This document shows positions 18,061 to 27,449 of a stretch of 64,000 nt of DNA, one piece after another. Source of the DNA: Herbaspirillum sp. Sphag64 (lineage in GTDB: Bacteria; Pseudomonadota; Gammaproteobacteria; Burkholderiales; Burkholderiaceae_D). Both the position numbers and the translations under genes were made by a program. The DNA lies in contig NZ_JACHYE010000001.1 in the NCBI RefSeq assembly GCF_014192645.1, positions 750,350 through 814,349 on the forward strand, read 5' to 3'. Numbering within the stretch: the first letter of the stretch is position 1; the number at the start of each line of letters is the position of its first letter. Under the pieces are notes generated by a model. It did not search any database. It worked only from the letters and a program-made list of their open reading frames with translations, and was not told the origin of the DNA.

Positions 18061-18820
18061 TTTTTTTTCAGCAAGTCGCACACGTCACTTGCGACGTGGA
18101 CTGCTGGTTCTACTGCTCTGCCTGCCGTTAGCGGCAGCTGCGCAGCAGGGATTGCCGGCATTTACAAGCACGCCAACGGCTGGCGGCGGTCAGACCTACA
18201 ACCTCAGCATCCAGACGATGCTGCTGCTGACCTCTCTGTCCTTCATTCCGGCAGCGTTGCTAATGATGACCTGTTTTACGCGGATCATCATTGTCTTGTC
18301 ACTCATGCGCCAAGCATTAGGTACGCAATCCACACCACCCACACAGGTCCTGGTCGGATTATCGCTATTTCTGACGTTTTTTGTGATGGGCCCGGTATTC
18401 GATAAAATTTATGCGGATGCCTATCAACCCTTCGCCGAAAACAAGATTTCGATCACGGAGGCAATGGAAAAAGGAGCCGGACCTCTCAAGGAGTTCATGC
18501 TCAAGCAAACCCGTCAGGCTGACCTTGCGCTGTATGTCAAGCTGTCTCACAATCCTGACCTGCAAGGCCCTGAAGACGTCCCAATGCGTTTGCTGGTACC
18601 GGCATTTGTCACCAGCGAACTCAAGACCGCGTTCCAGATCAGCTTCGCCATTTTCATCCCCTTCCTTATCATCGACATGGTCGTTGCCAGTATTTTGATG
18701 TCAATGGGGATGATGATGATGTCTCCGGCAATTGTCTCCCTGCCGTTCAAATTGATGCTGTTCGTGCTGGTCGATGGTTGGCAATTGTTGATTGGTTCAC
18801 TCGCAGAGAGTTTTTATTAA
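18044..18820 (+). CDS. fliP: flagellar export gate protein FliP
   Basis: 258 residues with a cleavable signal peptide ending near AAAAQQ (about residue 30) and four membrane helices. Family hallmarks are [32 protein letters not shown] (about 57-88), [39 protein letters not shown] (about 185-223) and the terminal [12 protein letters not shown]. FliP, FliQ and FliR form the helical core of the export gate. The start lies inside fliO, so coupling is likely. Confidence 0.98.
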   Translation: MVAVSNFFSASRTRHLRRGLLVLLLCLPLAAAAQQGLPAFTSTPTAGGGQTYNLSIQTMLLLTSLSFIPAALLMMTCFTRIIIVLSLMRQALGTQSTPPTQVLVGLSLFLTFFVMGPVFDKIYADAYQPFAENKISITEAMEKGAGPLKEFMLKQTRQADLALYVKLSHNPDLQGPEDVPMRLLVPAFVTSELKTAFQISFAIFIPFLIIDMVVASILMSMGMMMMSPAIVSLPFKLMLFVLVDGWQLLIGSLAESFY

Positions 18821-18829
18821 GGTCTTACC

Positions 18830-19099
18830 ATGACTCCAGAAAGTGTAATGACACTTGGCCGTGGTGCCATCGAAGTGACACTGATGATTGCCTCACCGAT
18901 GCTGTTGACGGCGTTGGTGATCGGTCTGATTGTCAGTATTTTTCAGGCAGCGACACAGATCAATGAAGCGACGTTGACCTTTATTCCAAAACTGGTTGGC
19001 GTATTTCTAGCATTGATCATTGCCGGTCCCTGGATGCTCAGTGTCATGGTCGACTATATGCGACTGATGTTCAGCGGCATTCCAGCAATGGTCCAGTAA
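18830..19099 (+). CDS. fliQ: flagellar export gate protein FliQ
   Basis: 89 residues with two transmembrane helices (about 14-38 and 52-74). The FliQ core is ALVIGLIVSIFQAATQINE followed by LTFIPKLVGVFLAL. Four FliQ copies pack around FliP/FliR in the export gate. It begins 9 bases after fliP and ends before fliR, the invariant fliPQR order. Confidence 0.97.
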   Translation: MTPESVMTLGRGAIEVTLMIASPMLLTALVIGLIVSIFQAATQINEATLTFIPKLVGVFLALIIAGPWMLSVMVDYMRLMFSGIPAMVQ

Positions 19100-19141
19100 T
19101 CCAGCACAGGATTGCGGTCTGGTACTGCAATTCCCATCCAC

Positions 19142-19945
19142 ATGATCTCCGTCACAAGCGCCCAGTTATCCATCTGGATTGCCTCATTCATCTGGCCGCT
19201 CACCCGCATCCTTGGCCTGCTCGCTGTTGCTCCGCCGTTCGGTAGCGCCAGCGTACCAATGCTGGTCAAACTTTTGCTGGGAGTGATGATTGCCATTGTG
19301 ATCTCGCCTAGCGTTCCTATCCCAACTTCACTCGATCCAGCCTCATTGACAGGCTTGCTGATTCTGGCGCAACAACTGTTGATCGGTCTGTCGATGGGTT
19401 TTGCGGTACGCTTGGTATTTGCCGCAGTTGAAATGGCAGGTGAACTGACTTCATCCACGATGGGGCTCGGTTTTGCGGTATTTTTTGATCCACAATCACA
19501 AGGTAGAACCTCGGCCATCAGCCAGATGTTCAGCTTGCTGGCAACCTTGGTTTTTCTCAGCATCAATGGTCACCTGATGCTGTTGGCAGTGATGTCAGAC
19601 AGCTTCGCGAGCCTGCCGATCACAGCGACACCGGTAACAACGGAAGGATTTCACTACTTGGTGATGTCTAGCGCGATCATTTTCAGAATGGGTCTGCAAT
19701 TATCGCTTCCCATTCTGGTAGCCCTCTTGATCACCAACATGGCGCTGGGAATTCTGACCAGGGCGGCGCCACAACTGAATCTGTTCGGCATCGGCTTCCC
19801 GATCACCATGATTGCAGGCTTTTTACTAGTGGCCGTATCGCTCCCGTATATGCTCACACCACTGCAGCACTTTTTGGCAGACACGATCGACCTAGTGAGA
19901 ACGCTGGGCGGCATGGCAACCATCCCGACCATGCCGAAACGATAG
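19142..19945 (+). CDS. fliR: flagellar export gate protein FliR
   Basis: 267 residues from the ATG at 19142. The longer frame from a TTG at 19112 is less likely because family members start at MISVTSAQLSIWIASF. Six or so membrane helices are evident. Hallmarks are PLTRILGLLAVAPPFG (about 18-33), MSMGFAVRLVFAAVEMAGEL and LGLFGIGFPITMIAGFLLV-like (LNLFGIGFPITM). FliR is structurally a FliP-FliQ-like fusion that closes the export gate ring. It is the last gene of the fliF-R run and converges on flgL. Confidence 0.97.
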   Translation: MISVTSAQLSIWIASFIWPLTRILGLLAVAPPFGSASVPMLVKLLLGVMIAIVISPSVPIPTSLDPASLTGLLILAQQLLIGLSMGFAVRLVFAAVEMAGELTSSTMGLGFAVFFDPQSQGRTSAISQMFSLLATLVFLSINGHLMLLAVMSDSFASLPITATPVTTEGFHYLVMSSAIIFRMGLQLSLPILVALLITNMALGILTRAAPQLNLFGIGFPITMIAGFLLVAVSLPYMLTPLQHFLADTIDLVRTLGGMATIPTMPKR

Positions 19946-19968
19946 ATGTACCTAAACAGGTACATCTA
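19943..19968. terminator. hairpin at the fliR/flgL convergence
   Basis: TAGATGTACCT at 19943-19953 (including the fliR stop codon) and AGGTACATCTA at 19958-19968 form a perfect 11-bp stem with loop AAAC. No long T-run follows. The place between two convergent operons suggests it terminates or protects both mRNA ends. Confidence 0.5.
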
Positions 19969-20024
19969 TAAAGAGAATGAGGTGCCGCGCCGATGGTCCA
20001 CCACAGCGACAGCAATCGGACTAA

Positions 20025-21158
20025 TTACCGCAAATAGTTCAATAACGAAAGATTGCTGGTGGAAACAAACACCTTTTGTGCCGCCTGAAGATACTGAGAT
20101 TGCTGATTCAACTGACTGATGACCTCGGTGACGTCAGTACCATTGCGACCCAATAGATTATTGGTAGTCTGAAGATATTGCTGATTCAGTACCTGACCCT
20201 GTGCATCCAGATTATCCAGCTCATTCTGACGCGCTCCCACGGATGCAGTGGCAGATTCCACGTTGCCCATTTGCAGACCAATCGAGTTACCAAGTGCACT
20301 CAGACTACGCGACAACGCAGCCTGACTACCTGGAATAGGCGTACGTGCAGCATCAGCCTGATCAGCAAGCAACTTGGCATTGGACGCCCTGGTCATCAGC
20401 TCACTAAATCTTTCATCGGTCGGATCGGTCGCATCCAGTTCTGACTGAATATCGTTATATTCGGCAATCGGGAATCGGCCGGAGCCGGGAGGAAACTCAA
20501 AGGTCGATGCCGCCACTGTGTCCGCATTATTGGCAGCCTCGGACGTTGGCACTGACAACAGGGTGATCAGATCCTGCATTGTTTTGAAGGTATCTTGCCC
20601 ATTGCCCTGAAACACCGCCTGCCCCGACGCGCTCACTTCCATTTGACGGGTTGCATCCACCTGTAAGGTTTGCGTTCCCTGGTCGCCGCTGTAGACAATA
20701 TTACCCATGCTGTCGTAGCTGAACGGCTGGGTTGTACTCCTGAATCCGCCAAAAACATAATTGCCCAGGCCATCCGTCGTATTGGCAAGGCCGAGCATCT
20801 CATTGAGATTGCCCTTCAGTTCTGCCGCCATATTGGATCGCTCGGCATTGGAAAACGAGGCATTACCAGCCTGGACCACGTCCGCCTTGACCTTGGTCAG
20901 CAACTGCGTCACGCTGTCGAGTGCACTGCCTACCGAGGCAAGCGAACTTTTCGCATTATTGCGGTTCGTCGCAAACTGTGAATTCAGCGCCTGGGTTTGA
21001 GACAGATCCAATGCGCGCGCAGCAGCGACAGGATCATCTGATGGAACCAGAACTTTCTGTTGTGCATCGACTTTTTGGGTGAGTTTAACAATCGACCCCT
21101 GCATCCCGGTTAAATCGTTGTTGCTGAGCTCATAAAGTTGATTCGTGCTAATACGCAT
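20025..21158 (-). CDS. flgL: flagellar hook-associated protein 3, FlgL
   Basis: 377 residues. The N-terminal flagellin-like domain reads MRISTNQLYELSNNDLTGMQ and PSDDPVAAARALDLSQ (about 39-54). The C-terminal helix reads ARQNELDNLDAQGQVLNQQYLQTTNNLLGRNGTDVTEVISQLNQQ, read at about 306-350, then LSLLNYLR. FlgL forms the second hook-filament junction ring, between FlgK and FliC. AGGGGG lies before the ATG. It is the last gene of the flg operon, 18 bases after flgK. Confidence 0.97.
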   Translation of the reverse strand: MRISTNQLYELSNNDLTGMQGSIVKLTQKVDAQQKVLVPSDDPVAAARALDLSQTQALNSQFATNRNNAKSSLASVGSALDSVTQLLTKVKADVVQAGNASFSNAERSNMAAELKGNLNEMLGLANTTDGLGNYVFGGFRSTTQPFSYDSMGNIVYSGDQGTQTLQVDATRQMEVSASGQAVFQGNGQDTFKTMQDLITLLSVPTSEAANNADTVAASTFEFPPGSGRFPIAEYNDIQSELDATDPTDERFSELMTRASNAKLLADQADAARTPIPGSQAALSRSLSALGNSIGLQMGNVESATASVGARQNELDNLDAQGQVLNQQYLQTTNNLLGRNGTDVTEVISQLNQQSQYLQAAQKVFVSTSNLSLLNYLR

Positions 21159-21176
21159 GATGTTATCCCCCTACCC

Positions 21177-23438
21177 TTAATGCTCGATATTGAACAAGAC
21201 ATTGAGCATATCGCTGGCGGCCTGAATGACTTTAGCCGCCGCCTGATATGCGGTCTGATTCTTGATCATGTTCGATAATTCTTCATCCTGATTGACCCCG
21301 GATTGAGACTGCTGCTCTTGCTGAATCGATGTCAGCCGTGCTTTTTCTGCTGCGTTGGTAACGTTGATTTCATTGGTTCTGTTGCCGATCTCACTGACCA
21401 ATTGCGAATAGGAACCCTGGAAGGAAGCCGTACCAATCGTACTTGCAGTCTGTAATGCGTTCAGCGCCTGCGCATTCCGGTTATCGTTGACACCATCGGT
21501 ATTGGACTCGACATAGAATTGATCACCATCTGCTGGCACACCAGTAATCCTGAAACTGATACCTGCCGTGGTGAACTTGTCGCCCGCGGTAAAGTTGATC
21601 GGTGCACCGGAAGCGTAATTAGTTGTCGATCCGTCCTGATGCGTAATCAGTACTGGTCCAACGTCTGAAGATGGCTTGAACTGTCCGGTTGTGCCATTGA
21701 AAGTGAAACCCAGTTTGGTCCCCTCTGGCAATGGCTTATACGTCGAATCAATACTGCCCGACGAAATCGTCGCCAAGCCGGAATTGCCCGGTACCGGAGA
21801 GAAACGATAGCTATCACCGTCAGCCGGTGTGCCACTAAGCACAAAGCTGACACCACCAGAGCTGATGGTGGCACCGGCAGAGTAAGGAATCGCAGTACCC
21901 GCAGCATAGGTCTGCGTAACGCCTGAAGTAGTTGTTACTGTGACGGCAGCTGGCGGCGACAACGACAATGATCCAGTAGCGGCATCGTACTTGAAGTCAA
22001 GCTTGGCGTTAGGCGTAAAACTTGCTTTGTCGACCGTGGCTGAGGTCACTACACCTGTGCCTGTGTTGCCTGTTGTGACCAAGCCCATATTGGTGACTGC
22101 ATTGCCAGAAGTCAGTACGGGCGTACCTGCTGCAACCAACTGTGTTTTGTCAATAGCCATGCCAATCAACGCGGCACCTGCGACGGTCGGCTTGATCCTG
22201 AAGCTGTCACCTGCAGACATGGTTGGCGCCGCATAGGTAACACCATCAATCGTCACGGGGAATTTCCCTGCCGGAATCGCGGAGGAATCTACAACCGTCT
22301 TTTGACCATCCGACAAGCGAGTGAACGTATATTTGCTTCCATCGTAATTGAGCGTGTAATCGCTGGTCGTCAATTTCGATGCATCTGTGATCGTCGCAGG
22401 CAGTGTGGAACCAGCAGAGTTTTTGATATCACTGTAGACGACTGGAGGAGCAACTTTAAAAAAATCAGTCCCCATATTACCGTTCTGATCCTGCCCCAGC
22501 TTGTGCTGGGCATTGAACGATGAGCTCAATGCAATAGCGACACGACCAAGCGAATTTTGGGCCTGATCCAGGGTCTCGCTACGGTATTGCAAAGCGCCGC
22601 CCAAACTGCCACCGGTAAATGCACCGTCAGGAATCAGTACATTCTGCCCATTGGTCTGGTAGGAAATCTGCAAGCGTGTCGGGTCATTTGGTGACGGCGT
22701 GGCAGCGAGAGTAGAAACGGTATCCCCCAACACCAGCGGCTGACCATTTCCGACAAACACGCTCAATGAGCCATTATCCTGACGCACGGTCGTCACTTTG
22801 ACGATTTTATTCAGATCGGCGAGTGCTTGATCGCGCTGATCAAGCAAATCATTGGGAGTAGCACCAGTCGCCCCCGAGGCTTTCTGGATTGCCAAGTTCA
22901 GTGTCTGAATCTGGCGTGCGAAAGCATTGATGGTATCGACGTTGGACACAATCTGATTATTGACTGTGCTACGGCTCTTGGCCAACTGATCGTTCAGACT
23001 TTGGAACCTCGAAACCAGGCCCTGACCGTTAGACAGCACTGCCTGGCGGGCGGCATCATTATTAGGGGTGGATGCCAGATTCTGCAAACTTGAAAAGAAA
23101 CTTTGCAGCGATGGTGACAAACCAGCCGAGGTATCTGCGACCAGATTATTGATTTGACCAATCTGCTCGGAGTAGGAATCCATGGAGCTCGCAGCCGTCT
23201 GCGATGCCATGACCTGTTTAGCCAGAAAATTGTCGTAGATGCGCTTGATCTCAGCAACATTCGTACCTTGCCCCACAAAGCCAGGACCGTAGTTAATGGC
23301 ACCAGCTGTCGTCTGCACAACCACCTGGCGATTGTAGCCCGGGGTAGTAGCATTCGAGATGTTGTGGCTGGTCGTTGCCTGCGCCGTTTGAGCGGCTGCC
23401 AGTGCACTTTGCCCGATACTGAAGATATTGGATGTCAT
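21177..23438 (-). CDS. flgK: flagellar hook-associated protein 1, FlgK (enlarged)
   Basis: 753 residues from the ATG at 23438 (MTSNIFSIGQSALAAAQTAQ), about 200 more than enteric FlgK. The N-terminal rod/hook motif (SHNISNATTPGYNRQ, 24-38) and C-terminal helix (NMIKNQTAYQAAAKVIQAASDMLNVL) are intact. The extra mass is in the exposed middle. Three similar beta-rich units lie at about 343-418, 455-549 and 556-646; the last two share KLxFxxxxxTG, a TxxYAxGxxIxxxAG segment and GxPADGDxxxxxP/S. FlgK forms the first junction ring at the hook tip. A 13-codon upstream extension in frame was rejected as the start. Confidence 0.97.
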   Translation of the reverse strand: MTSNIFSIGQSALAAAQTAQATTSHNISNATTPGYNRQVVVQTTAGAINYGPGFVGQGTNVAEIKRIYDNFLAKQVMASQTAASSMDSYSEQIGQINNLVADTSAGLSPSLQSFFSSLQNLASTPNNDAARQAVLSNGQGLVSRFQSLNDQLAKSRSTVNNQIVSNVDTINAFARQIQTLNLAIQKASGATGATPNDLLDQRDQALADLNKIVKVTTVRQDNGSLSVFVGNGQPLVLGDTVSTLAATPSPNDPTRLQISYQTNGQNVLIPDGAFTGGSLGGALQYRSETLDQAQNSLGRVAIALSSSFNAQHKLGQDQNGNMGTDFFKVAPPVVYSDIKNSAGSTLPATITDASKLTTSDYTLNYDGSKYTFTRLSDGQKTVVDSSAIPAGKFPVTIDGVTYAAPTMSAGDSFRIKPTVAGAALIGMAIDKTQLVAAGTPVLTSGNAVTNMGLVTTGNTGTGVVTSATVDKASFTPNAKLDFKYDAATGSLSLSPPAAVTVTTTSGVTQTYAAGTAIPYSAGATISSGGVSFVLSGTPADGDSYRFSPVPGNSGLATISSGSIDSTYKPLPEGTKLGFTFNGTTGQFKPSSDVGPVLITHQDGSTTNYASGAPINFTAGDKFTTAGISFRITGVPADGDQFYVESNTDGVNDNRNAQALNALQTASTIGTASFQGSYSQLVSEIGNRTNEINVTNAAEKARLTSIQQEQQSQSGVNQDEELSNMIKNQTAYQAAAKVIQAASDMLNVLFNIEH

Positions 23439-23622
23439 GCTATGTTTTCTTTGCCCGAGTTCTCTACTCAACGGCAATTTGCGGGGAAACTTTAATCACC
23501 TCCGCCGGTATCATGATGGCCAGGTGTGCGTCAGCCAAGCAAGTTCTGCGGCCTCAACCAGAAGATAGAACGGCAGTAACGTTTAGCAGAAAACCGTGGT
23601 TTCGTTGCCGTCCAGAACCCAA

Positions 23623-24573
23623 TCAAGCAGAGAGCGACTGATTGATGATGCGTGACAGTTTTTCTGCATAATGCGGGTCGGTCGCATACCCTGCGCGTTG
23701 CAGACCGTAAGCAAAACCATGAGCATCTTGCGCATTCGCCAGCACTTTTTCATAGCGTGGATTGCTACGAAGAACGTTCGCATAATCTTTAAATGCTTCA
23801 GCATAGGACTCATAAGCACGGAATTTTTCAATGCGCTTTTGTGGAGTACCATTCACATATTCAATCGTCGTTGCCTCAACCACTTTGCCTGTCCAACTAC
23901 CACCGGCTTTGATACCAAAAAGATTATGTGCAGAGCTGCCATCGCGTGCGCGAATTTCCTTCTTACCCCAACCGGTTTCCAATGCCGCCTGAGCCAGCAT
24001 GAATTTGGCGGGGATACCAGTCATTTGACTGGCACGCTCAGCATCTGCCTGCAAACGATTCTGAAATGCCTCAACGTGAGCCGGTCGTTGCTGACCAACA
24101 CGGCGTTTGTTACTTGGATTGTCAGGTGAAGGCAAATCCGCAGTGCTTACTGCAATACCCTGGAATAATTTGGCCTTGTCGATATCACTCAAGCCCCGAA
24201 GAAGAGGGATGACAGCCTCCGATGAAGAATTGCTCTCCTCATCGGTGGGCAATGGCTTGCTCACCGAGCTCGACAGCTGCCTTTCAAGCATATCGGCCAA
24301 ACCGACGCCACGCTGCGCCATGTTCTGGCTAAGCTGCTGATCAAGCATCCCGGTGAACATTTTGGTCTGCTGACTGTCCAGCATCCCGTCCTGAGGAGTC
24401 GCATCACGCATGCTCTTCAACATCATGTTGAGGAACAACGCCTCGAATTGCTTAGAAGCCCCTTTGATGGCCTCAGGAGAATTTTGGGTTGCAGCGGAAC
24501 GCAAACTATTGAGACTATTTGCATCGACAGCCAGACTTTCGGTCGGATTAGCGGGCTTGATGTTGTTAATCAT
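23623..24573 (-). CDS. flgJ: peptidoglycan hydrolase / rod cap FlgJ
   Basis: 316 residues from the ATG at 24573. The N-terminal rod-capping domain is about 25-105 (AAKGASKQFEALFLNMMLKSMRDATPQ-like, then MFTGMLDQQLSQNMAQRGVGLADML). The C-terminal beta-N-acetylglucosaminidase domain is about 160-310, with IPAKFMLAQAALETGWGKKEI (catalytic Glu in ALETGWG) and NLFGIKAGGSWTG. This is the bifunctional type found in beta/gamma-proteobacteria. It caps the growing rod and locally opens the murein. It lies between flgI and flgK. Confidence 0.97.
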   Translation of the reverse strand: MINNIKPANPTESLAVDANSLNSLRSAATQNSPEAIKGASKQFEALFLNMMLKSMRDATPQDGMLDSQQTKMFTGMLDQQLSQNMAQRGVGLADMLERQLSSSVSKPLPTDEESNSSSEAVIPLLRGLSDIDKAKLFQGIAVSTADLPSPDNPSNKRRVGQQRPAHVEAFQNRLQADAERASQMTGIPAKFMLAQAALETGWGKKEIRARDGSSAHNLFGIKAGGSWTGKVVEATTIEYVNGTPQKRIEKFRAYESYAEAFKDYANVLRSNPRYEKVLANAQDAHGFAYGLQRAGYATDPHYAEKLSRIINQSLSA

Positions 24574-24586
24574 ATGCACATCCCGT

Positions 24587-25750
24587 TTAAATGATTTCCA
24601 GTTCCGCACGCAGCGAACCTGCTGTCTTCATCGCCTGCAGAATTGCTAGCAAATCCTGCGGCGTTGCCCCGATTGCATTAAGTGCCTTCACTACATCAGA
24701 CAAGGACGCACCACCCTTCAAGTACATCACTTTGCCCGGCTCAGCCGTAATTGATATCTGAGCATTGGTATTGGTTGTGGTCTGACCGCCCGAGAACGCG
24801 CCAGGCTGACTGACACTGTTATCAGCATTGATCACAACCGACAGATTACCATGCGATACCGCGCATGTATCAAGTGTAACAGCCTGATTCATCACAACCG
24901 ACCCGGTGCGAGCATTCAGGATCACTTTTGCCTGCATGATGGCGGGAGTTACGTCGAGGTTCTGCAATGCTCCCAAGAATGCCACCCGATCGCCGCTACC
25001 TAGCGGTGCACGCACACGAATCACACGGCCATCCTGGGCCATTGCCGTATCAGCACCAAAGCGCTTGTTCACAGCTTCAACGACACGATTGGCCGTCGAG
25101 AAATCGCTATCACGCAATTCCAGATTAACGACGTCGCCCTGTCCCAGTGCTGAAGGTACTGACCGCTCCACCGTGGCGCCGGCCGAGATGCGTCCAACGC
25201 TGAGCTGATTGATTGTCGTGCTGCTGCCGCCGGCTGAGGCTCCGGCGCCACCAACAACGATATTACCTTGAGCAATTGCATAAATTTGACCATCGGCACC
25301 TTTCAAAGGCGCCATCAGCAGCGTACCGCCGCGCAAGGTCTTTGCATTACCAATCGAGGATACAGTGACATCGAGCGTTTGACCCGGCTGCGCAAATGAA
25401 GGCAACGAAGTCGTCACGATCACCGCTGCTACATTTTTCAGCTGCATGCTGCTTGCGGTTGCCGCGGGTAGATTGACACCCAGTTGCTGCAACATATTGA
25501 CGACACTTTGCACGGTAAATGGCGTCTGCGTGGTCTGGTCACCACTACCATCAAGTCCCACTGCCAGCCCGTAGCCGATCAACTGATTCTCACGGACGCC
25601 CTGAATACTTGCCAGGTCCTTGAGTCGCTCAGCTCTTGCCACACCCGCGCTAAGCACGACCACCAATATCAGCAAGACGGACACAACTCGTGATGCCACA
25701 TGCTTTGGGGCACGCAGACCAGAGTTGAAAACTGAAAACATATCCATCAT
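24587..25750 (-). CDS. flgI: flagellar P-ring protein FlgI
   Basis: 387 residues with a signal peptide cleaved near ARAERLK (about residue 42). The mature protein starts RLKDLASIQGVRENQLIGYGLAVGLDGSGDQ, the hallmark of FlgI, and ends VKALNAIGATPQDLLAILQAMKTAGSLRAELEII (both read in place). It forms the peptidoglycan-level bushing around the rod and needs the FlgA chaperone. The start is ATGATG behind TAGGAG. Normally flgH lies immediately upstream; here flgG ends only 49 bases away. Confidence 0.98.
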   Translation of the reverse strand: MMDMFSVFNSGLRAPKHVASRVVSVLLILVVVLSAGVARAERLKDLASIQGVRENQLIGYGLAVGLDGSGDQTTQTPFTVQSVVNMLQQLGVNLPAATASSMQLKNVAAVIVTTSLPSFAQPGQTLDVTVSSIGNAKTLRGGTLLMAPLKGADGQIYAIAQGNIVVGGAGASAGGSSTTINQLSVGRISAGATVERSVPSALGQGDVVNLELRDSDFSTANRVVEAVNKRFGADTAMAQDGRVIRVRAPLGSGDRVAFLGALQNLDVTPAIMQAKVILNARTGSVVMNQAVTLDTCAVSHGNLSVVINADNSVSQPGAFSGGQTTTNTNAQISITAEPGKVMYLKGGASLSDVVKALNAIGATPQDLLAILQAMKTAGSLRAELEII

Positions 25751-25799
25751 GCGACTCCTAAATCAGAAAGATGAGGCGCTAAGCACCCCTGCAAAACCG

Positions 25800-26582
25800 T
25801 TACAACTGCGACAACTTGGCCAGCATCTGATCGGATGTGGTGATCGCCTTGCTGTTGATTTCATACGCGCGTTGCGTCTGGATCATGTTGACCATCTCTT
25901 CAACCACGTTCACGTTCGATGTTTCCACATAACCTTGCCACAATGAACCGGCACCATTGGTTCCTGGTGCAGTAGGTGCAGGCGTACCGGAGGACGCAGT
26001 CTCAGAGTATAGATTCTCACCCTTGCTCTCCAATCCGGCCGGATTGATGAAGGTCGCCAACTGCAATGCGCCGATCTGTGTGGTCGCGGTCGAGCCAGCC
26101 TGTGTTACCGAGACTGTGCCATCGCGACCAATCGTCATTTTTGTCGCATTGGCTGGAATTGTGATTGGTGGCTGCACAACATAGCCGCTCGAAGTCACCA
26201 ACTGCCCTTGCGCATCAGTCTGAAATGAACCATCGCGGGTATAACCTGTGGTGCCATCAGGCATTAATACCTGAAAGAAACCTGCACCCTGAATTGCTAC
26301 GTCCTTATCGTTCCCCGTCTGGTTGACGTTACCTTGAGTATGAATACGCTCAGTGGTGACTGGACGAACACCAGTACCAATTTGCAAGCCGGAAGGCAAC
26401 TGGGTTTGCTGGGTGGATTGTGCGCCGGGCTGGCGAATGTTCTGATACAACAGATCTTCGAACACAGCACGCGAACGTTTAAAACCGTTCGTACTGACGT
26501 TGGCCAGGTTATTGGAGATAACATCCAATTGCGTTTGTTCCGCATCCAGACCAGTTTTTGAAATCCACAGGGAACGAATCAT
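25800..26582 (-). CDS. flgG: flagellar distal rod protein FlgG
   Basis: 260 residues, standard length. The N-terminus is [47 protein letters not shown] (read in place, residues 1-47) and the C-terminus has [39 protein letters not shown]-type helix. The middle contains the rod-specific [12 protein letters not shown] block. FlgG makes the straight distal rod that would pass through the P- and L-rings. flgF lies 67 bases upstream and flgI directly downstream. Confidence 0.98.
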   Translation of the reverse strand: MIRSLWISKTGLDAEQTQLDVISNNLANVSTNGFKRSRAVFEDLLYQNIRQPGAQSTQQTQLPSGLQIGTGVRPVTTERIHTQGNVNQTGNDKDVAIQGAGFFQVLMPDGTTGYTRDGSFQTDAQGQLVTSSGYVVQPPITIPANATKMTIGRDGTVSVTQAGSTATTQIGALQLATFINPAGLESKGENLYSETASSGTPAPTAPGTNGAGSLWQGYVETSNVNVVEEMVNMIQTQRAYEINSKAITTSDQMLAKLSQL

Positions 26583-26649
26583 TTTTTCTCCAATACCTTT
26601 TCAGGGGAAAGACCAAGGTCTTACTTCGGGTGTGACTTCAGGCTCAAAT

Positions 26650-27390
26650 TCAGGACAACGATAGAATTTGATTGGCTTTATCGGTGTCGCCTTCAGCTGT
26701 TTGCATCAGCTTCATGTTCATGTCGAACTGGCGCGCCAGATTGATCATGCTTACCACTGACTCAACAACATTGACATTGCTTCCCTCCAGCGCACCGCCA
26801 ACCAGACGCACATTTGCGTCAGCCTGAGCCTGAGTGCCGCTGGTCAGACGGAACATGCCATCATCACCACGCTTGAGTGACTTTTCGTTAGGATTAACTA
26901 ATTTGAGGCGCCCCAAAATATTGACTGCAGTGGTAGCTCCCGTCGTCGGAATACCAGACACCGTCCCGTCTGGCGAAATCGTGATACTGGTATCTGGCGG
27001 AACACTGATTGGACCTCCTTCACCCACAACGTTCTGGCCACGTTGCGTTTGCAGCACGCCGTTCTCGCTGAGTTTGAAATTACCGTCACGGGTATAAGCT
27101 TCGCCACCGTCGGCAGTTTGCACAGAGAACCAGCCAGGCCCCTGAACCGCTACGTCGAGAGGCCGTCCAGTCTCCTGAATCGGTCCACCCGTAAAATTTG
27201 ACCCAGCAGTTGAATCGACCACAAAGCTGCGGGTCGCCAATCCCTGACCGACAACCGGCACCGAGCGAAAGGTATTGAGCTGCTCCCGAAAACCCGTTGT
27301 CGTCGCGTTGGCCAGATTGTTGCTCACAGTGGCCTGCTGCTCCATCGTGTGCTTTGCGCCGGACATCGCGGTGTAGATCATGCGATCCAT
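26650..27390 (-). CDS. flgF: flagellar proximal rod protein FlgF
   Basis: 246 residues from the ATG at 27390, chosen because AGGGGTA lies just upstream and the family begins MDRMIYTAMSGAKHTMEQQ. The rod signature VSNNLANATTTGFREQL follows at about 24-40. The C-terminal helix carries LEGSNVNVVESVVSMINLARQFDMNMKLMQ. It is a proximal rod component assembled after FlgB and FlgC. A 9-codon upstream extension was rejected. Confidence 0.97.
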   Translation of the reverse strand: MDRMIYTAMSGAKHTMEQQATVSNNLANATTTGFREQLNTFRSVPVVGQGLATRSFVVDSTAGSNFTGGPIQETGRPLDVAVQGPGWFSVQTADGGEAYTRDGNFKLSENGVLQTQRGQNVVGEGGPISVPPDTSITISPDGTVSGIPTTGATTAVNILGRLKLVNPNEKSLKRGDDGMFRLTSGTQAQADANVRLVGGALEGSNVNVVESVVSMINLARQFDMNMKLMQTAEGDTDKANQILSLS

Positions 27391-27449
27391 AGTTACCCCT
27401 AAACTGATACGCGGCAAAACCGCGTATGGTCCTATTTCTTATCGCGTGA

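Noticed and set aside
25751-25799. Possible fragment of flgH in the flgG-flgI gap
   Set aside because: All frames were read; none gives the lipobox or C-terminal motif of FlgH, so it is a clean absence.
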